Below are positions 33,980-46,833 of a stretch of 64,000 nucleotides of DNA, piece by piece. Origin of the DNA: Zea mays (lineage: Eukaryota > Streptophyta > Magnoliopsida > Poales > Poaceae); the NCBI RefSeq assembly GCF_902167145.1, contig NC_050097.1, positions 47,786,095 through 47,850,094 of the forward strand, in the 5' to 3' direction. Every line of letters begins with the position of its first letter. The stretch's first letter is position 1. The translations under genes were made by a program, and so were the position numbers. Under the pieces are notes generated by a model, which worked only from the letters and a program-made list of their open reading frames with translations, did not search any database and was not told where the DNA came from.

Positions 33980-34834
33980 ATGGAAGGCTCTTGGATCATT
34001 AGAACATCCTACTGCTCAGAGGAGGAAGGATTTCCTCATCTCTTGCGGAGTTGCGCGCTTCGCATGGGGATCCGCAAGAAGCCAGAATATGTCTAGAAGG
34101 AATTACGCGAAAACAGAGTTGAGAAGTGCTCTATGGCAGTCTACCTGGGAGAAAGCCGAAGTTATCCAAACCACCCTCCTTTCCAAGTCACCTTCACTAG
34201 ATACCACTTCCCAGACACTTGCCAAAATGTTGCCCGAAAAGCCCTCCGACAGCTATGCCAAAACTACAGCAAAGAGGTTTTTGAAACCCCCCTTCGTTAC
34301 TTCCCACCTAGCAACAAAAATACCCCCACCTGGAGGAAAAGACTTCAGGCCTTGCCAGGGAGAGATCCTACCAAGGATGACCCCACCATCGTCTACATGG
34401 TCGGATATCTCCACACTATCGATAACCACTATGATGACCTTTCCTCTCACTGCACCCACCTAAACTCCCGGGTGGAAATCTTAGAGCAGCAGGTCAAGGA
34501 ACTTAAAAAGGAGAAGGCATCCCTCCAAGAGTGTCTCGATATAGCAGAGGGCAAAGAGGCCAACACTCGTGAAGCCTACCGAACCCTGAAGATGGATTAC
34601 GATAAGAAGCTAAAGAAGCTCGCCCCCACAAAGAAAATCCAAAAGAATACCAAGAGCCAAGGTTGCCAGACTGAGCGGAAGAAGAAAGCCCCTCCAGCAC
34701 CACATCCCTCCAGGATAGAGAATTTGTCCGACGTCGAGGATATGTTCCTAGCTAGCCTAGATGACCTTCTCAAGGAATTTGGGGACACTTTAGAAAAGGA
34801 GTTCGGAAGTACCTCAGAAAGCGCTCGCGTGTAG
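33980..34834 (+). pseudogene. Element B extra ORF upstream of gag (ORF0-like), one stop
   Basis: A 284-codon frame from ATG 33980 (MEGSWIIRTSYCSEEEGF) to 34834, broken once by TAG at 34094-34096. The middle contains PFQVTFTRYHF and a region rich in aromatic residues. A clear coiled coil follows (HLNSRVEILEQQVKELKKEK), then a basic stretch and an acidic C-terminus (LSDVEDMFLASLDDLLKEFG). It is in a different frame from gag and about 110 bases before it. Rice Gypsy elements RIRE3 and RIRE8 were described with an upstream orf0 of unknown function, and this may be the counterpart. I assign no function. Confidence 0.7.
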
Positions 34835-34942
34835 TGCGACTTGTAGTAGTTGTATGCTTGTAATGAACTGGTGTAATGAATAAAATAACTTGGTTGAAAA
34901 AAAATTGGCATATGCATAATAGTAACTCTCTCCCCCTGGCAG

Positions 34943-37900
34943 ATGGCTTCGGATAAAACCACGCCTACTGCCTCTGGGATTGGAGCAGGGTTTCCCCTAA
35001 GAGCTGAAAGAGAAGCTGGTGGAGAAGGGAGTGAGACCCACCTCCCCGCACCTCTGGAGCTACCCTTAGATTTAGCCCAAGTTCTAGCCAACCAAACCCA
35101 ACTCATTGAGGTCCTCACTAGAAGTCTGGAGAATCAACGCTCGAATGGTGGAAGACCACAAGACAGGATGGGAGATTTTCTGAGGCTCAAGCCTCCCACA
35201 TTCGCTGGATCTAGCAATCCCCTCGATGTTGATGACTGGCTGCGCACGATTAAAAGGAGGTTAGAAGCCATCGGATGTCCGGAGAATCATCATGTTCAAT
35301 TGGCTGCTCATCAACTTTCTGGGATGGCCCTAGCTTGGTGGGATACCTTCAACGCTGCCATCAGAGATGTTACCTAGACAGAGTTTGAAATTGCTTTCCG
35401 AGAGCACCATGTGCCCCAAGGGATCGTTCAGTTCAAGGAAGATGAATTCCGGGAACTAACTCAAGATGGAAGATCTGTCAGTGAGTACGTGCACAAATTC
35501 ACAGAATTGGCCCGCTACGCGCCTGATGACGTCAGCACAGAAGCCAAGAAGATGGCCCGCTTTTTGAAGGGGCTCAGACCAGAACTCAAGACCATCCTAG
35601 ACATATATGATTCCTCAGCTTCTCGCCACCTCTCAAACAAAGCCATACAAGTGGAAAGGGCAAGGGAAGAAGAGAAAGGTCACCTCAAGAGGAAATTCCA
35701 AGTCCTCCGAGCTCAGCAGCAAGATCGGCACCAGAGAACTCGATCCTTTGGGTTTCCACCCAAGGGACCAAGCTTCATTAGACCAGCTGGACCCACTCCG
35801 TCACGTTTCAGTCAGCAGAGTCAGAGCTCCTTTCAGGCCCCCTCGGTTGTAAGCAACCAACCGCCAGCAAATGCCTGTTGGCACTGTGGAGACCCCAGTC
35901 ACTTCAAGAACAACTGCCCCCAGTTGAAGGCATCAGGACCTGCTTACTCCAACTCGGTGAATGGCCCCAAGAATACCTCAGCACCCACCCCCAAGGCGCC
36001 CTCCTCCATCAGCCAGTAGAACAAGACCCAGTATCAAGGAAGGGCACGAGTAAATCACGTCGATGCTCAGGAGGCTCAGCAAGCTCCGGGAGTAGTGCTC
36101 GGTGAGTTCCTTGTTGAATTTACTCCCGCTACTGTACGTTTTGATTCAGGAGCATCCCATTCTTTTATAGCCACTAGTTTTGTGGAAAAGCATGGCATCA
36201 CCTCTACCCCTCTAGAGATTCCCTTGGTCACCCGAACCCCAAGGTCAGACCTTCTATGCCAGCTCAAATGCTCCCAAGTCAGAATTCTTTTAAGTGGGGT
36301 AGTGTTCTTGGCAGACTTAACTGTCTTGCCATCCTAAGGAATTGATGTGATCTTAGGAATGGATTGGTTAACCAAGCACAAAGGCATCATAAGTTGCACA
36401 AACAAGACAGTCCTTCTCACAGACCACCAAGGAAAGTCAGTCTCTTGTTAGGCTCAGCCACCCGCCAATGATCCAATGGTGTTTAATCTAGCAATAGAAA
36501 GCATATCAGTGGTAGAAGAATTCATGGATGTATTTCCAGAAGAGTTGCCAGGAATGCCGCCAGAAAGAGAAGTGGAGTTCTACATAGATCTGATCCCTGG
36601 TACGGCACCCATCGCAAAGAGGCCATACCGCATGGCTCCTACCGAGTTAGCAGAATTAAAACTCCAAATCGCAGATCTACAACAAAAAGGGTACATCCGT
36701 CCTAGCTCATCCCCTTGGGGAGCACCAGTCCTTTTCGTCACTAAGAAGGATGGAAGTATGAGGATGTGTATTGATTACCGATCTTTAAATGAAGTTACAA
36801 TCAAAAACAAGTATCCACTCCCTCGAATCGACGATCTCTTCGACCAGCTTCAAGGGGCCAAATACTTCTCCAAGATAGACCTGAGGTCTGGTTATCACCA
36901 GCTGAGAATCAAGGAAGTAGATATTCAGAAGACTGCATTTGTCACCCGGTACGGACAGTATGAGTTCACAGTGATGCCTTTCAGACTAACGAACGCACCC
37001 GCCTTTTTCATGAACCTCATGAATAAGGTATTTATGGAAGAGCTAGATAAGTTTGTCGTAGTCTTCATTGACGACATCCTTATCTACTCCAAGAACCGCG
37101 AAGACCATAAGCGTCACCTCCAGATCGTCCTCGAAAGACTCAGGGCACATCAACTTTATGCTAAGCTCAGCAAATGTGAATTCTGGTTAGAAAAGATAAC
37201 CTTCCTTGGGCATATATTGACTGCAGAAGGAATAGAAGTAGACCCGTCCAAGGTAGAAGCAGTATCAAAATGGAAGCAGCCATCCAACGTCAGTGAAGTT
37301 CGAAGCTTTCTGGGAATGGCAGGATATTACCGCCACTTTATCAAGGGATTCTCTAGCATAGCAAGACCTATGACCGAGCTCCTCAAGAAATACAATAAGT
37401 TTGTGTGGACCCCGAAGTGTGAGGAAAGTTTCCATATCATAAAGGAGAAGCTCACGACCGCACCTGTTTTGACACTACCGGACATACACCAGGATTTCGT
37501 CGTCTTCTATGATGCTTCAAGGCAAGGCTTAGGGTGTGTTCTAATGCAAAATGAGAAAGTCATTGCTTATGTATCGCGCTTACTCAAGCCGCATGAGCAG
37601 AATTATCCCACCCACGATTTGGAATTGGCAGCCATAGTGTATGCCCTGAAAATATGGAGGCACTACCTAATTGGGAACAAATGTCACATCTTCACCAATC
37701 ACAAGAGTCTGAAGTATATCTTCACTCAGCCAGATCTCAACCTCCGTCAGAGAAGATGGCTGGAACTGATCAAAGATTATGACCTTGAGATTCATTATCA
37801 CCCCGGAAAGGCCAACGTGGTAGCAGACGCCCTCAGCCGAAGACCTTTCGGGATGAAGGGGATCAGCTTTTTAGAAGATTGGAAGAAGGAATCAGCTCAG

Positions 37901-39371
37901 CTGAATGCATGTCTGGGAAACAACGACAGCCTAGAAGTCAAGCCAATGCTAAAAGACGTCGTATGCAAAGCTCAACGCCTAGACTCGGAGACAGCAAGAC
38001 TCATGAAAAAGCTCGCAAAGAACAACTTCCGGACCTCAGGACAGATGAACAAGGAGTCCTTTGGTTCAAGAACCGTCTGTGTGTACCAAAAGGGGAGGCA
38101 CGAGAAGTCCTGCTCGATGAAGCTCACAACTCAGCCTACTCCATCCACCCAGGAACCACCAAGATGTACCTAGACCTCAAAACCAGACACTAGTGGAGAG
38201 GGATGAAGAAAGAGATAGCACAGTATGTGGCCCGGTGTGACACTTGCCAGCGAACGAAAGCGGAGCACCAGAAGCCTGCAGGCTTATTGCAACCCCTTCC
38301 AGTGCTCGAATGGAAGTGGGAGGAAATAGGCATGGATTTTGTAACCGGACTACCCTGGACGCAAAAAGGGAACGACTCTATCTGGGTGTCGTCTTACCAA
38401 GGTATCCCACTTCATTCCAGTGAAAACTACCTTTGGAGGAGCCACCCCTGCCCGGATTTATCTTAAAGAGATAGTCAGATTCCATGGCATCCCAAGGAAG
38501 ATAGTGTCAGACAGGGGAACCCAGTTCACCTCCAATTTTGGATGAGCCTTTAGCAAGCTATGGGCACCAAGCTAGACTTCAACACCACCTATCACCCCCA
38601 GACAGATGGTCAGACAGAAAAGGTCAACAAGGTCCTCGAAGATTTATTAAGAGCCTGTGTGTTAACGTTCGATAGAAACTGGGAGTCCAGTTTGCCTTAT
38701 GCAGAGTTCTCGTATAACAATAGCCATCAGACCAGTATCAAGATGTCGCCGTTCGAAGCATTGTATGGACAAAAATGCCAGACCCCTCTCATGTGGTCCA
38801 ATGTAGGGGAAAAGACACTGGAAGGGTCTGCCTTTGTTAAATAGGCTGAAGAGAAAGTTGCCCTGATCCGCAAAAGATTACTTGAAGCTCAGAGTCGGCA
38901 GAAAAGTTATGCGGACAACAGGCGGAGGGAACTCAGATTTGAGGAAGGAGGCTTCGTCTACCTCAAGGTCTCCCCGATACGTGGTGTCAGAAGGTTCCAA
39001 GTGAAAGGAAAGGTAGCACCACGATTCGTCGGCCCCTAACCCACATTGGCAGAGTGGGACCCGCAGCGTACCGTCTTGAATTACCAGAATCCATGTCTGA
39101 TATCCACAATGTGTTTCATGTGTCCCAGCTTCACAAATGCCTGCAAGTACCAAAAAGTCACATCGAAGAAGAGGCAGTCCAGATTCAGAAAGATCTTCAG
39201 TACCGAGAAAAGCCAATAAAGATTCTTGACTTAGCAGTCCAGAAGACCCGCAACTCAGAAGTGAGACTCTATAAAGTTCAGTGGAGCAGAGAAGGAGAAG
39301 AGAAAGCTACCTGGGAAAGTGAGGACTCTTTGAGGAGGGAATACCCTTACCTTTTCTCGAGCCCCGTCTGA
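34943..39371 (+). pseudogene. gag-pol: Element B gag-pol with chromodomain, multiply broken
   Basis: One long frame from ATG 34943 carries the gag core (LKPPTFAGSSNPLDVDDWL, ALAWWDTF), a CCHC knuckle (CWHCGDPSHFKNNC), protease FDSGASHSFI, RT from about 36476 ([18 protein letters not shown]) and RNase H ([19 protein letters not shown]). Stops interrupt it at 35375, 36017, 36335 and 36449. After frameshifts near 38000, 38390 and 39040, the integrase (CDTCQRTKAEHQKPAG, MDFVTGLPW, HPQTDGQTE) and a chromodomain (VRLYKVQWSREGEEKATWES) follow, with stops at 38191 and 38842. Chromodomains steer chromovirus integration to heterochromatin. No function is expected from this copy. Confidence 0.93.
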
Positions 39372-39393
39372 ATCTCGAGGGCGAGATTCCTTT

Positions 39394-39407
39394 AAGTGGG
39401 GTAGGTT
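39394..39407 (+). other. Element B polypurine tract
   Basis: AAGTGGGGTAGGTT directly before the right LTR; purine-rich with T interruptions. Confidence 0.7.
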
Positions 39408-42167
39408 TGTAACATCCCGAAATTTCAACCCAAGGTTTGGAACCCTAATCTCCTAACCCCTTTTTTTTATTTTTATCTCTCCCTAAATTCCACCCCATAG
39501 GTCATCTCATCATATGCATGCATTTGATTGTTAGAAGCACCTCACATAGATTAATATTTTTCTAGCACCCAAGATTTTTTTAGCTATTTATTTATTCAAG
39601 AAAAAAGGAGATAAAAGAAATAGAAATAGAAAATAGAAATAAGAAATAGAAAAAGAAAAAAAGGAGAAAGGAAAACCGCCCCTCCCCCTCTCCCTCCGCG
39701 GCCCAAGCAGCCCATCACCGCGCGCCCGCGCCCACCCCTGACACCCCGGCCCCACCCGTCAGCCACACTCCCCTCCCTCGCGTCCGCCCCTCTCTGGCAG
39801 GCAGGCCCCGCCTGTCAGCCCCTTCTCCCCCTCGCCCGTGACCAGGCTACCGGCGCGTTCACCGCCGGCCACCGTCCGCCCCATCTCCTCGCCATTAACG
39901 CGCTCACCAGCTCGATTGGCATCATGCGCCCCCGCACACTGTGCCCGAGCCGTCCCTTCACCCCCCGCCTGCCCGAGCCGTCTCGTCGCCACTTTGTGCC
40001 ATCACCACCGTCATAGCGAGCTCGCCGGTGCTCGCCACCTCTCCTCCCTTCCCCCTCCCCGGCCACCTATAAAAGGACCGCCCCGAGCCCCTTGTTCCAC
40101 CACACCAGGCCTCAGCCACTCCACCTCCCTCCCTTGGGCCCAATCGAGCTCGGCGCCGTCGTCCCTCCCCTCTCCGGTGAGCTCTGCCCTCCTCTCTCTG
40201 GTGGCTTATGGTCAAATTGCTTTAGCTCTTAAGCTCTGCCTCTCTGTCGCAAGCCTAGCACACACCTCCTCTTCGCTTATTGCGCCCGGAAGCCTCGTCG
40301 GCGACTTCACCGCCGCGAGCGCCCGCCACCGCGCCATGGACCGGCCACCCTAGGCACCCTCCAGCCAAATTGGACCTGCCCCCATGATCCCCTACCCCCG
40401 CCCGTGCTTTGCCACCACTCCCCCGTCGCAGAACCGGAGCCCCGACGGAGAACTGCTACGGGGCTTCACCGGCGGTCGAGCCCCGGCCGGTTCGCCCCCC
40501 CGTCACCGCTCCACGCCGTCAGCCCCCTTTCCTCTGGCACGTGGGCCCACGCCCACGACGCTGTCCCCGCGTCGTTCCCCCACTGGCGGGCCTGTGAGCC
40601 GCCTACCCGCGCGCACGCCCGCACTCGGCTGGGCCGAAATCTCCCCCCGGCCCAGCTAGCTGAGAATCCCTTTTCTTTTTCCTTTTTCCATTTCTTTTTC
40701 CTATTTTCATATATATATATATATTCATTTACTGATATTTTATGCACCAAAAATAGTTTAAATAAATTATAGGGCATAAAAATAATAATGTATAATAATT
40801 GGCACACCCATCACCATGATTGATGTATTGTTTCTTATCTGTGTTTGTTAGCGGAAGAGGGATCCGATCCTCCAGAATTTGTAGCTCCGGAAGAAGGGCA
40901 GGAACCCGACCCCTCTAAGATAAATCTTTTGTGCTAGGAAAGCTTCGATGAAGGCAAGTCCATCCTTCCCTTGATGCATAATTTACCTATTCTTTCTACC
41001 ACTACCTAAGACGGGATTAAGGGATGGAATAATTGCATTGTGAGCAGAGAGATAGCCCGCATTAACAAACATCTTTTGAGCACAAAATGTGGGATGAGAA
41101 AAGGGGCAGTGGTTGTGACCAAACGATGTTTTCAAAAAGTGTGCGATGAAGGGTATTCACCCTCATCACCTTGTGAGTGGGATGATCAGGGACTCCCTGG
41201 TTTAGGGGAGGGCCTAAGGTGATGGCTCAGCTAGTTTAGGTGTGAGCAGAAGGATTGTCCCCTCATATAAGGACCGGTTTGTCATCCTTCACTACCTGTA
41301 CTCATGAAAAGTACAACCACTCGAGACTGTATGGGTAGTCACTCAATCTGAACTCGTACGGTCCAACCCCAGGGTTATGAAGGCTGGGGAGCACCGAGAG
41401 GATAAGAAGGGGGAATGTTTTGTCAGGTTTGGACATGGCAGTGGCCTGACTTCTTCCGGTATAACCGTTAAGGCTAGGACGTGCGAGGAAGGAAAGAGAT
41501 TCGGATTCGGATCTCATTAGCCATAAGATCGCAGAGCCGAACTAGTGGGTAAAGTGTACCCCTCTGCGCAGAGTTCAAACCTATTCGAATAGTCCGTGTC
41601 CACTGGAATGGATAAGTTTGGTGTGGTATGACAATTAGTGTTTTACAACCTCTGTGAATAGGGAAATATGTGTGTGTGAGTGTGTCTTTGGAAATGAAAA
41701 CGATACCATGGGAGCGGGAAGCTCAGTGGTGGTTGAGTAATGTGTCATTTCTATTTCATTAGGAAAAACCCTAAAGGTACTGCCTTTCTCTGAGAAAAAA
41801 GAAGAGTGACTTCAACTCCACCATATAAAGCATGTATGATATAGGTATCTTTCTCTTTACGGGAGCGGGATGGGCTTGCGGAATACCTAGTTTATTCACC
41901 CAGATTTATTTATGTTTTTCAGCAACTGAAGACTTCTTTTCTGCTATGCTTGATTGAGGGGGCTGTATCTGCACCCAGTTCTGCATGTGGCTTGGGCTAG
42001 TTTATCTTCTATTGCGCTTTGTATTTCTAGCTCTCTCGAGCTTGTACTCTGGTATTGTAATAACTCTTATTCAAACTCTGTACTATTTGAAGTAAGGAAT
42101 GTGGTTACTAGCCTCCTGGGACTAGTAAATGTATCACATTTGAGTCCCAAAGGATCGGGACGCTTCA
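39408..42167 (+). repeat. Element B 3' LTR (2760 bp)
   Basis: Pairs with 31055-33837. It has small indels (total length differs by 23 bp) and about 4-5 % substitutions in the stretch I compared (32521-33120 against its partner). Confidence 0.95.
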
Positions 42168-42172
42168 CATTT
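42168..42172. repeat. Target-site duplication of element B (CATTT), right copy
   Basis: Matches 31050-31054. Confidence 0.95.
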
Positions 42173-42605
42173 ATTCTTCAAATTGATTTGGATATCTTTG
42201 AGAACACTCCTATGACTTACAAAAACTTATCTAGAGTCTATCCGGCTAGTCTAAGTCATAATTCTTCACTTCTTTGCTTTATTCAACTCAGATTCCTGTT
42301 TTGGCTAAAACTAGGCTCCAAATTCACCTTTTCCAAAATCCAAACTTCTAAACTATCTAAGGTGCTCAAATAGGTTCTTAAGGGCATTTATAACTTATCC
42401 AAACTTATGAACCCCTAAAATTTCTTCTCATCCAAAATATGCCCTTCCAAGCCTTGATTTAAGCCCAGTGTTGCATTGAGTGCTTCAATTTGATTCTTAT
42501 GAACCTGCACTCATACACTTAGCAAACTAGTTAGATTACAATGTTTTGTTGGTCATCAAACACAAAAACTAATATAGAAACGAAATATAGCTTATTTCCC
42601 TTTCA
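42173..42605 (-). mobile_element. Copia LTR fragment (I), right part
   Basis: Continues the LTR interrupted by element B at 31049 and ends TTTCCCTTTCA, the usual terminus of these LTRs. No coding sequence. Confidence 0.5.
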
Positions 42606-43305
42606 AAACAAATCTTGATCCCAAATTAGTCTGTTAGAGCAAGAGGTAAGATAACCAGAGTTAGGGAGATGAGTTCTTCTTGCAACGTCTTGCTCTAATG
42701 AATGCAGAATAAACTTGAGAGCAATACTTAAGGATTTGAATGAAGATCAAAGTAAGAGAATTTAGAGAGGAGGAGGAAAAACAAATTGCAAAGAATCAAA
42801 CACAAAAGGCACAACAATTTGTTTACCAGGGTTTGGTTTCCAAACGAAACCTACGTCTCCATTGAGGCATACCAAGGGACATGGTCTCTTTCAAACCTCT
42901 CAAGTGATTCTGAAGATCAAATTGAGTCCTTTCACTTTTCTCGATCAAGAGACCAAAGTCTTTGCAAGGTACTTCATACGTCAAAGCCTCTTGCTAGCTT
43001 TACAATGGATGAGAGTAAAAAATCCAAGTTCAAGAACACAAGAACGCGACACACAGTCTTGTCTATTGCCATCTCACAAAGCACTATCACAAATTCTCAC
43101 TCGAATGGCTATTGATTGCATGACTCTCTCTATTGTGGCACTTGCGAGGCTTTTGATTATTTGAGAGTATTGCTCTAACTTGTAGGAGTTATTGCTCAGC
43201 TCATGTGTATTGAATGGGCTAGTTGGATATGTATTTATAGCCACCAAACACCAAATAGCCATTTGGGTCAATCCCCAAAATCTGCACTTTCTGCGAGTGC
43301 ACTAG
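42606..43305 (-). mobile_element. Copia LTR fragment (H), cut by D
   Basis: A minus-oriented Sirevirus-like LTR piece. It has a TATAAATA box (complement of 43232-43239) in the context GGCTATAAATAC and a transcribed part that resembles the element A LTR (TTGTTTACCAGGGTTTGG, CCATTGAGGCATACC). It breaks at 43305 where D begins. Short frames inside are not genes. Confidence 0.55.
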
Positions 43306-43341
43306 TGAAAGTTCCCTTTGTACGGGAACATGATCTAGATG
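43306..43341 (-). mobile_element. Element D LTR tip, left of element C
   Basis: TGAAAGTTCCCTTTGTACGG... is the terminal 36 bases of a minus-oriented LTR. It continues at 51296 after element C and matches the reverse complement of element C's own LTR end. The last five bases (AGATG) are C's target duplication. Confidence 0.8.
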
Positions 43342-45057
43342 TGAAAGCTCTCTTGTGGGTTTTGGTGTTTGGATGACAACCCAATTAAAGGACTAACAAG
43401 TGTGCTAAGTGTTGAACAGGTGCTTAATGCAAAGCTAACATGGTTCAACACAAGTGAACAAGTGTGATGGTCCAAAGACTGATTTATCTATAGATAATGA
43501 ACACTGTTTAAGTGAGACTCGGTGTGTGTAACTCAGAGACAACCGATCAAGCCAAGGATGGAGGCAAGAAGAGCTTCGAGGTACCGAGTGCACGGGAGAA
43601 GGTCAAGGAGACCAGGAACCCAAAGCCAGGGGTGAAGAAGAAGACTTGCAAAGTCAAGGTTGATCGAGTTAAGAGTTATGGTGCATCAAGGATCACTACA
43701 TAAGGACATGACTTACAACCAATGAGGTAACATCTACAGTTATGTGGTGTAAGTCATAAGGCTCAAGATCAAGCTCGAGAAATGAACAAGGGAGTTGGAG
43801 CTCAGATATGTCAATCTAGATCAAGTCAAGTTGACTTAATGGTTTAGAGTCCAACATCAACCTCAAACATGCCAAATTGAGTAAAACGATGAAAAAGGTT
43901 AAGTATGTAAGGTTTGAGTGTTCAACCATGTTGCATACACCTCTTACAACAAATTTGGTGCTTTGGTTTGCTCTCTAACTCTTTCTGTAGAGAAAGTACC
44001 ATTCTGAGCTCTGCTGGAGGAGAGACAGAAAAGCTAGGAGAAGAACAAGAAAGATGTAAGTTTCTAGGACTAAATCAATTGGATTATACTCTAAATGTGT
44101 TTGTTTAAGTCTCAGGAAAATCCTCCCAAAAGTTGAAGTCAAACGAAGAAATAACGGAGAAAAAATCACTCAGTGTGTTGTTGGCTGGTGCACAGGACAG
44201 TGAATAGTAGCTATCCGGTGCACCAACGGCTAGCTGTTCCAGAGAAGGAAACTGCCAATCAGATCCGTTACTGTTCACTGTCCGGTGCGCCACCGGACAG
44301 TCCGGTGCACCCGCAACCAGGGAAGGCTGGGAGCTTCCAAATGAAGCTCCAACGGCTCCTAGGCCATTTGGGGCTATAAAAGGGACCCCTAGGCGCCTCA
44401 AACAATAACACAAGTGCAGCCAACAATTATATACATCATTTGGATCAATTCTCTCTCTCCCTCTCGTGTATATCTCTCTAGTTTGTGTAGAGGCAAAGCT
44501 ATAAGCCTTTAGAGAGTGGAGAAGTGCTGCTGAGAGCTAGAGCAAAGTCTTGAGCGCATTGTTACTCTGCCGGAGTGCTGTCGAGAAGACTGTAAGCAGT
44601 CACGGCGTTGTTGTAACCATTATCAACATAGTGGAAGGCTCTATCTGTCATACTGACAGATCTGAGCAAACGGAGGAAGGAGTTGAAATAGGCTCCAAGC
44701 CCAGGTGTGGCTAACTCCAATGAGGACTAGGCAAGCATTTCTGGCTTGGCCGAACCTCGGGATAAATCCCTGTGTCTGTGTGCTCTGCTCTGTGTTGTGT
44801 GCTGTTTCTCTGTCTTATTTGTTGTTTATACTTGCACTTCAATATTTATATGTGGTACAAGATGTCTTCGAAGTGCAGGGTATTTTAAGACAGGAACTTC
44901 AATTCCGCTGCAACCTACTCGAAGGGTCTTTCATTCCACTGCGATCCAGCCTTCGAGTAGAGTAAGAATTTCCAGTTATAAAGTGATAATTATTATTCGC
45001 TTATTCACCCCCTCTAGGCGACATCCATATCTTGTTCCCGGGCATAGGGAACTTTCA
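43342..45057 (+). repeat. Element C 5' LTR (1716 bp)
   Basis: TGAAAGCTCTC...GGAACTTTCA. It has palindromic GTCCGGTGCACCGGAC-like units near 44205-44312 and a TATAAAA box at 44375-44381 (GGCTATAAAAGGGACC). Confidence 0.95.
44375..44381 (+). promoter_or_regulatory. TATA box of element C 5' LTR
   Basis: GGGGCTATAAAAGGGACC just downstream of the palindromes; the 3' LTR has the same at 50607-50613. Confidence 0.7.
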
Positions 45058-45059
45058 AT

Positions 45060-45071
45060 TGGTATCAGAGC
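45060..45071 (+). other. Element C primer-binding site (tRNA-iMet)
   Basis: TGGTATCAGAGC two bases after the LTR end (context CTTTCAATTGGTATCAGAGC). Confidence 0.92.
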
Positions 45072-45105
45072 TAGGCCTCTCCAGTGTGGGCTTAGCCGTC
45101 CGGAG

Positions 45106-46833
45106 ATGATGATATCGTCACAAGAGGTAACTCTAGAACTTCTTTTAGGCGATGGTTCTAATTATAAATCTTGGTGTGTATCTATTTATAATGCTTTCAT
45201 GCATATTGATCCTGATTTGAGACAGATCTTTAGTAGAAGTATTTTTCCCTCTAATATTAGTAAAAACCCTTCTAATGCTGAACTAAGATGTCTATCTCTT
45301 AATCACCATGCTTGCAACATCTTAGTTGACTCTCTTTCTATAGGTGCTTATTTTGCCATCATGAGTAGTGATAGTGATTTATTTGTTGATGCTCATGATC
45401 TATGGACTAGAATTAAAATAAAATATTCTGAGTCCAACTGTACTACTTCTACTGCCTATGTTGCTTGTGGTACTAACCTTTCAAAGGGAGAAGAAAAACG
45501 ATGGCAACCAAACGATGAATCCACCTCACTGACAGGTTTGTCTTCCACTAGTTATAAATGTCTTATTGCTAACAATGATAGTGGAGACGAAAGCGACGAT
45601 GAGGAGGAATATGCGAGGATGAGTCTTCACCACAAGGTACATTTTCCTATATTGCTTCCACTGATAATAATGACAGGGAAAATGAGACCGTCGATGTGGA
45701 AGAAGAGGAGATTCGCCGGTTCTACACCCATCTCAACAAAGAAGACAAAGTGCTCTTGGTTAAGCTGTTGAGGAGGAATAAGGAACAAGGCGAGATGCTT
45801 CTCAGGCTAGAGGAGACTCTCATCAACACCAACGATAGCCTGGAGAAGATGACCAAAGAACATGAGGAGCTAAAGTGCTCTCATGATAATTTGGTCCAAC
45901 GGTATGAATCTGTTTTATTTGAGCAAAGAAATAATCATGATGTATTATCTGATGTAGCTCAACTCAAAACTGAGAATTCTATGCTTAAGAGTCAAGTAGA
46001 AATGATAAATTTAGAAAAACTTGCTCTAAGTGAAAAATATGATATGCTATCTTATTCTCATAATGAATTAGTTGATGACCATATCATGCTTGATGTTGCT
46101 CATGAGGTTGTAATTGCGAACTTAAATTCATGTGAACCTCATTCTTGCACACGTGCGCATTTAGATAATATATCACCATGTGCTAACCCCTGTTGCTCAA
46201 AAGAAAGCCAATTTTTGAATGAGCATCAAGCTGCAGGATCAAAAGAAAAGTTGCTCATCAATAAAGAAAGGAACAAGAAAGCAAAGCAACTAAGGAGAAG
46301 ACGCATTTCTCAACCTCCTCAAGATATCCACGGGCGTGTGGTGAAGAAGCTTGAGACGGGAGAAACCGCAACAAGTGTTAAACTCCATAAGAAGGATGTT
46401 ACTAAAGCTAAATGAAGAAATCAACATGAACAAAGAAAAAGGTAAAAATTCAATTAGTCATGTTGTTTGCACTGATCATCTCTCTCTGTCATCCAAGAGC
46501 AAAAAGGGAAGAGGAAAAAAGAGGTGCTTCAAGTGCAAGGAATTAGGTCACTTCATTGCATCTTGTCCACACAAAGACAAGGATGAAGGAATGAGGAAAT
46601 GTTTTGGATGCAACGATAAGGACCATATGATCACTTCATGTCCGCTCATGAAGAATCAAAGACGTGCACCCTCCAAGATGACCCTCACTAAGAAAAAAGA
46701 CAAACAACAAGTGTCATGTCAGGTTGAGCGATGCTTCTGCTACATGTGTGGTGAGCATGGTCATCTCTCTAAGGTATGTAAGAAGGGTAAGGTTCCTAAG
46801 CAAGTAAATTTTATCTCAATCTTATTCGCTTAG
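45106..46833 (+). pseudogene. gag: Element C gag with three CCHC knuckles, frameshifted
   Basis: The frame starts at ATG 45106 (MMISSQEVTLELLLGDGSNY) with a Copia gag core (SWCVSIYNAFMHIDPDLRQI, DLWTRIKIKYSES). A shift near 45620 moves to the frame around 45696-46415, which has a long coiled coil (NEQGEMLLRLEETL-type heptads). A second shift near 46390 moves to the last frame, with three zinc knuckles: CFKCKELGHFIASC, CFGCNDKDHMITSC and CYMCGEHGHLSKVC. Element A has only one knuckle. The protein would package RNA. At least two frameshifts mean this copy makes no full Gag. Confidence 0.85.

Larger units (their letters stand above)
31055..42167 (+). mobile_element. Element B: chromodomain Gypsy retrotransposon (Tekay/Del-like)
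   Basis: An 11.1 kb element: LTR 31055-33837, tRNA-iMet primer site, an extra ORF (33980-34834), gag-pol in RT, RNase H, integrase order (34943-39371), a C-terminal chromodomain, a purine tract and LTR 39408-42167. It is flanked by CATTT duplications. Ends are TGTAACATCCC and CGCTTCA. The very long LTRs and the chromodomain suggest the Tekay (Del) chromovirus lineage. Several stops and frameshifts show it is defective. In a 600 bp hand sample the LTRs differ at 27 sites. Confidence 0.95.

Noticed and set aside
44705..45105. ORFs spanning the end of the element C 5' LTR and the primer site, in frame with gag
   Set aside because: They cover the LTR and primer-binding site; the gag start is more plausibly ATG 45106, just after the leader, as in other copies.
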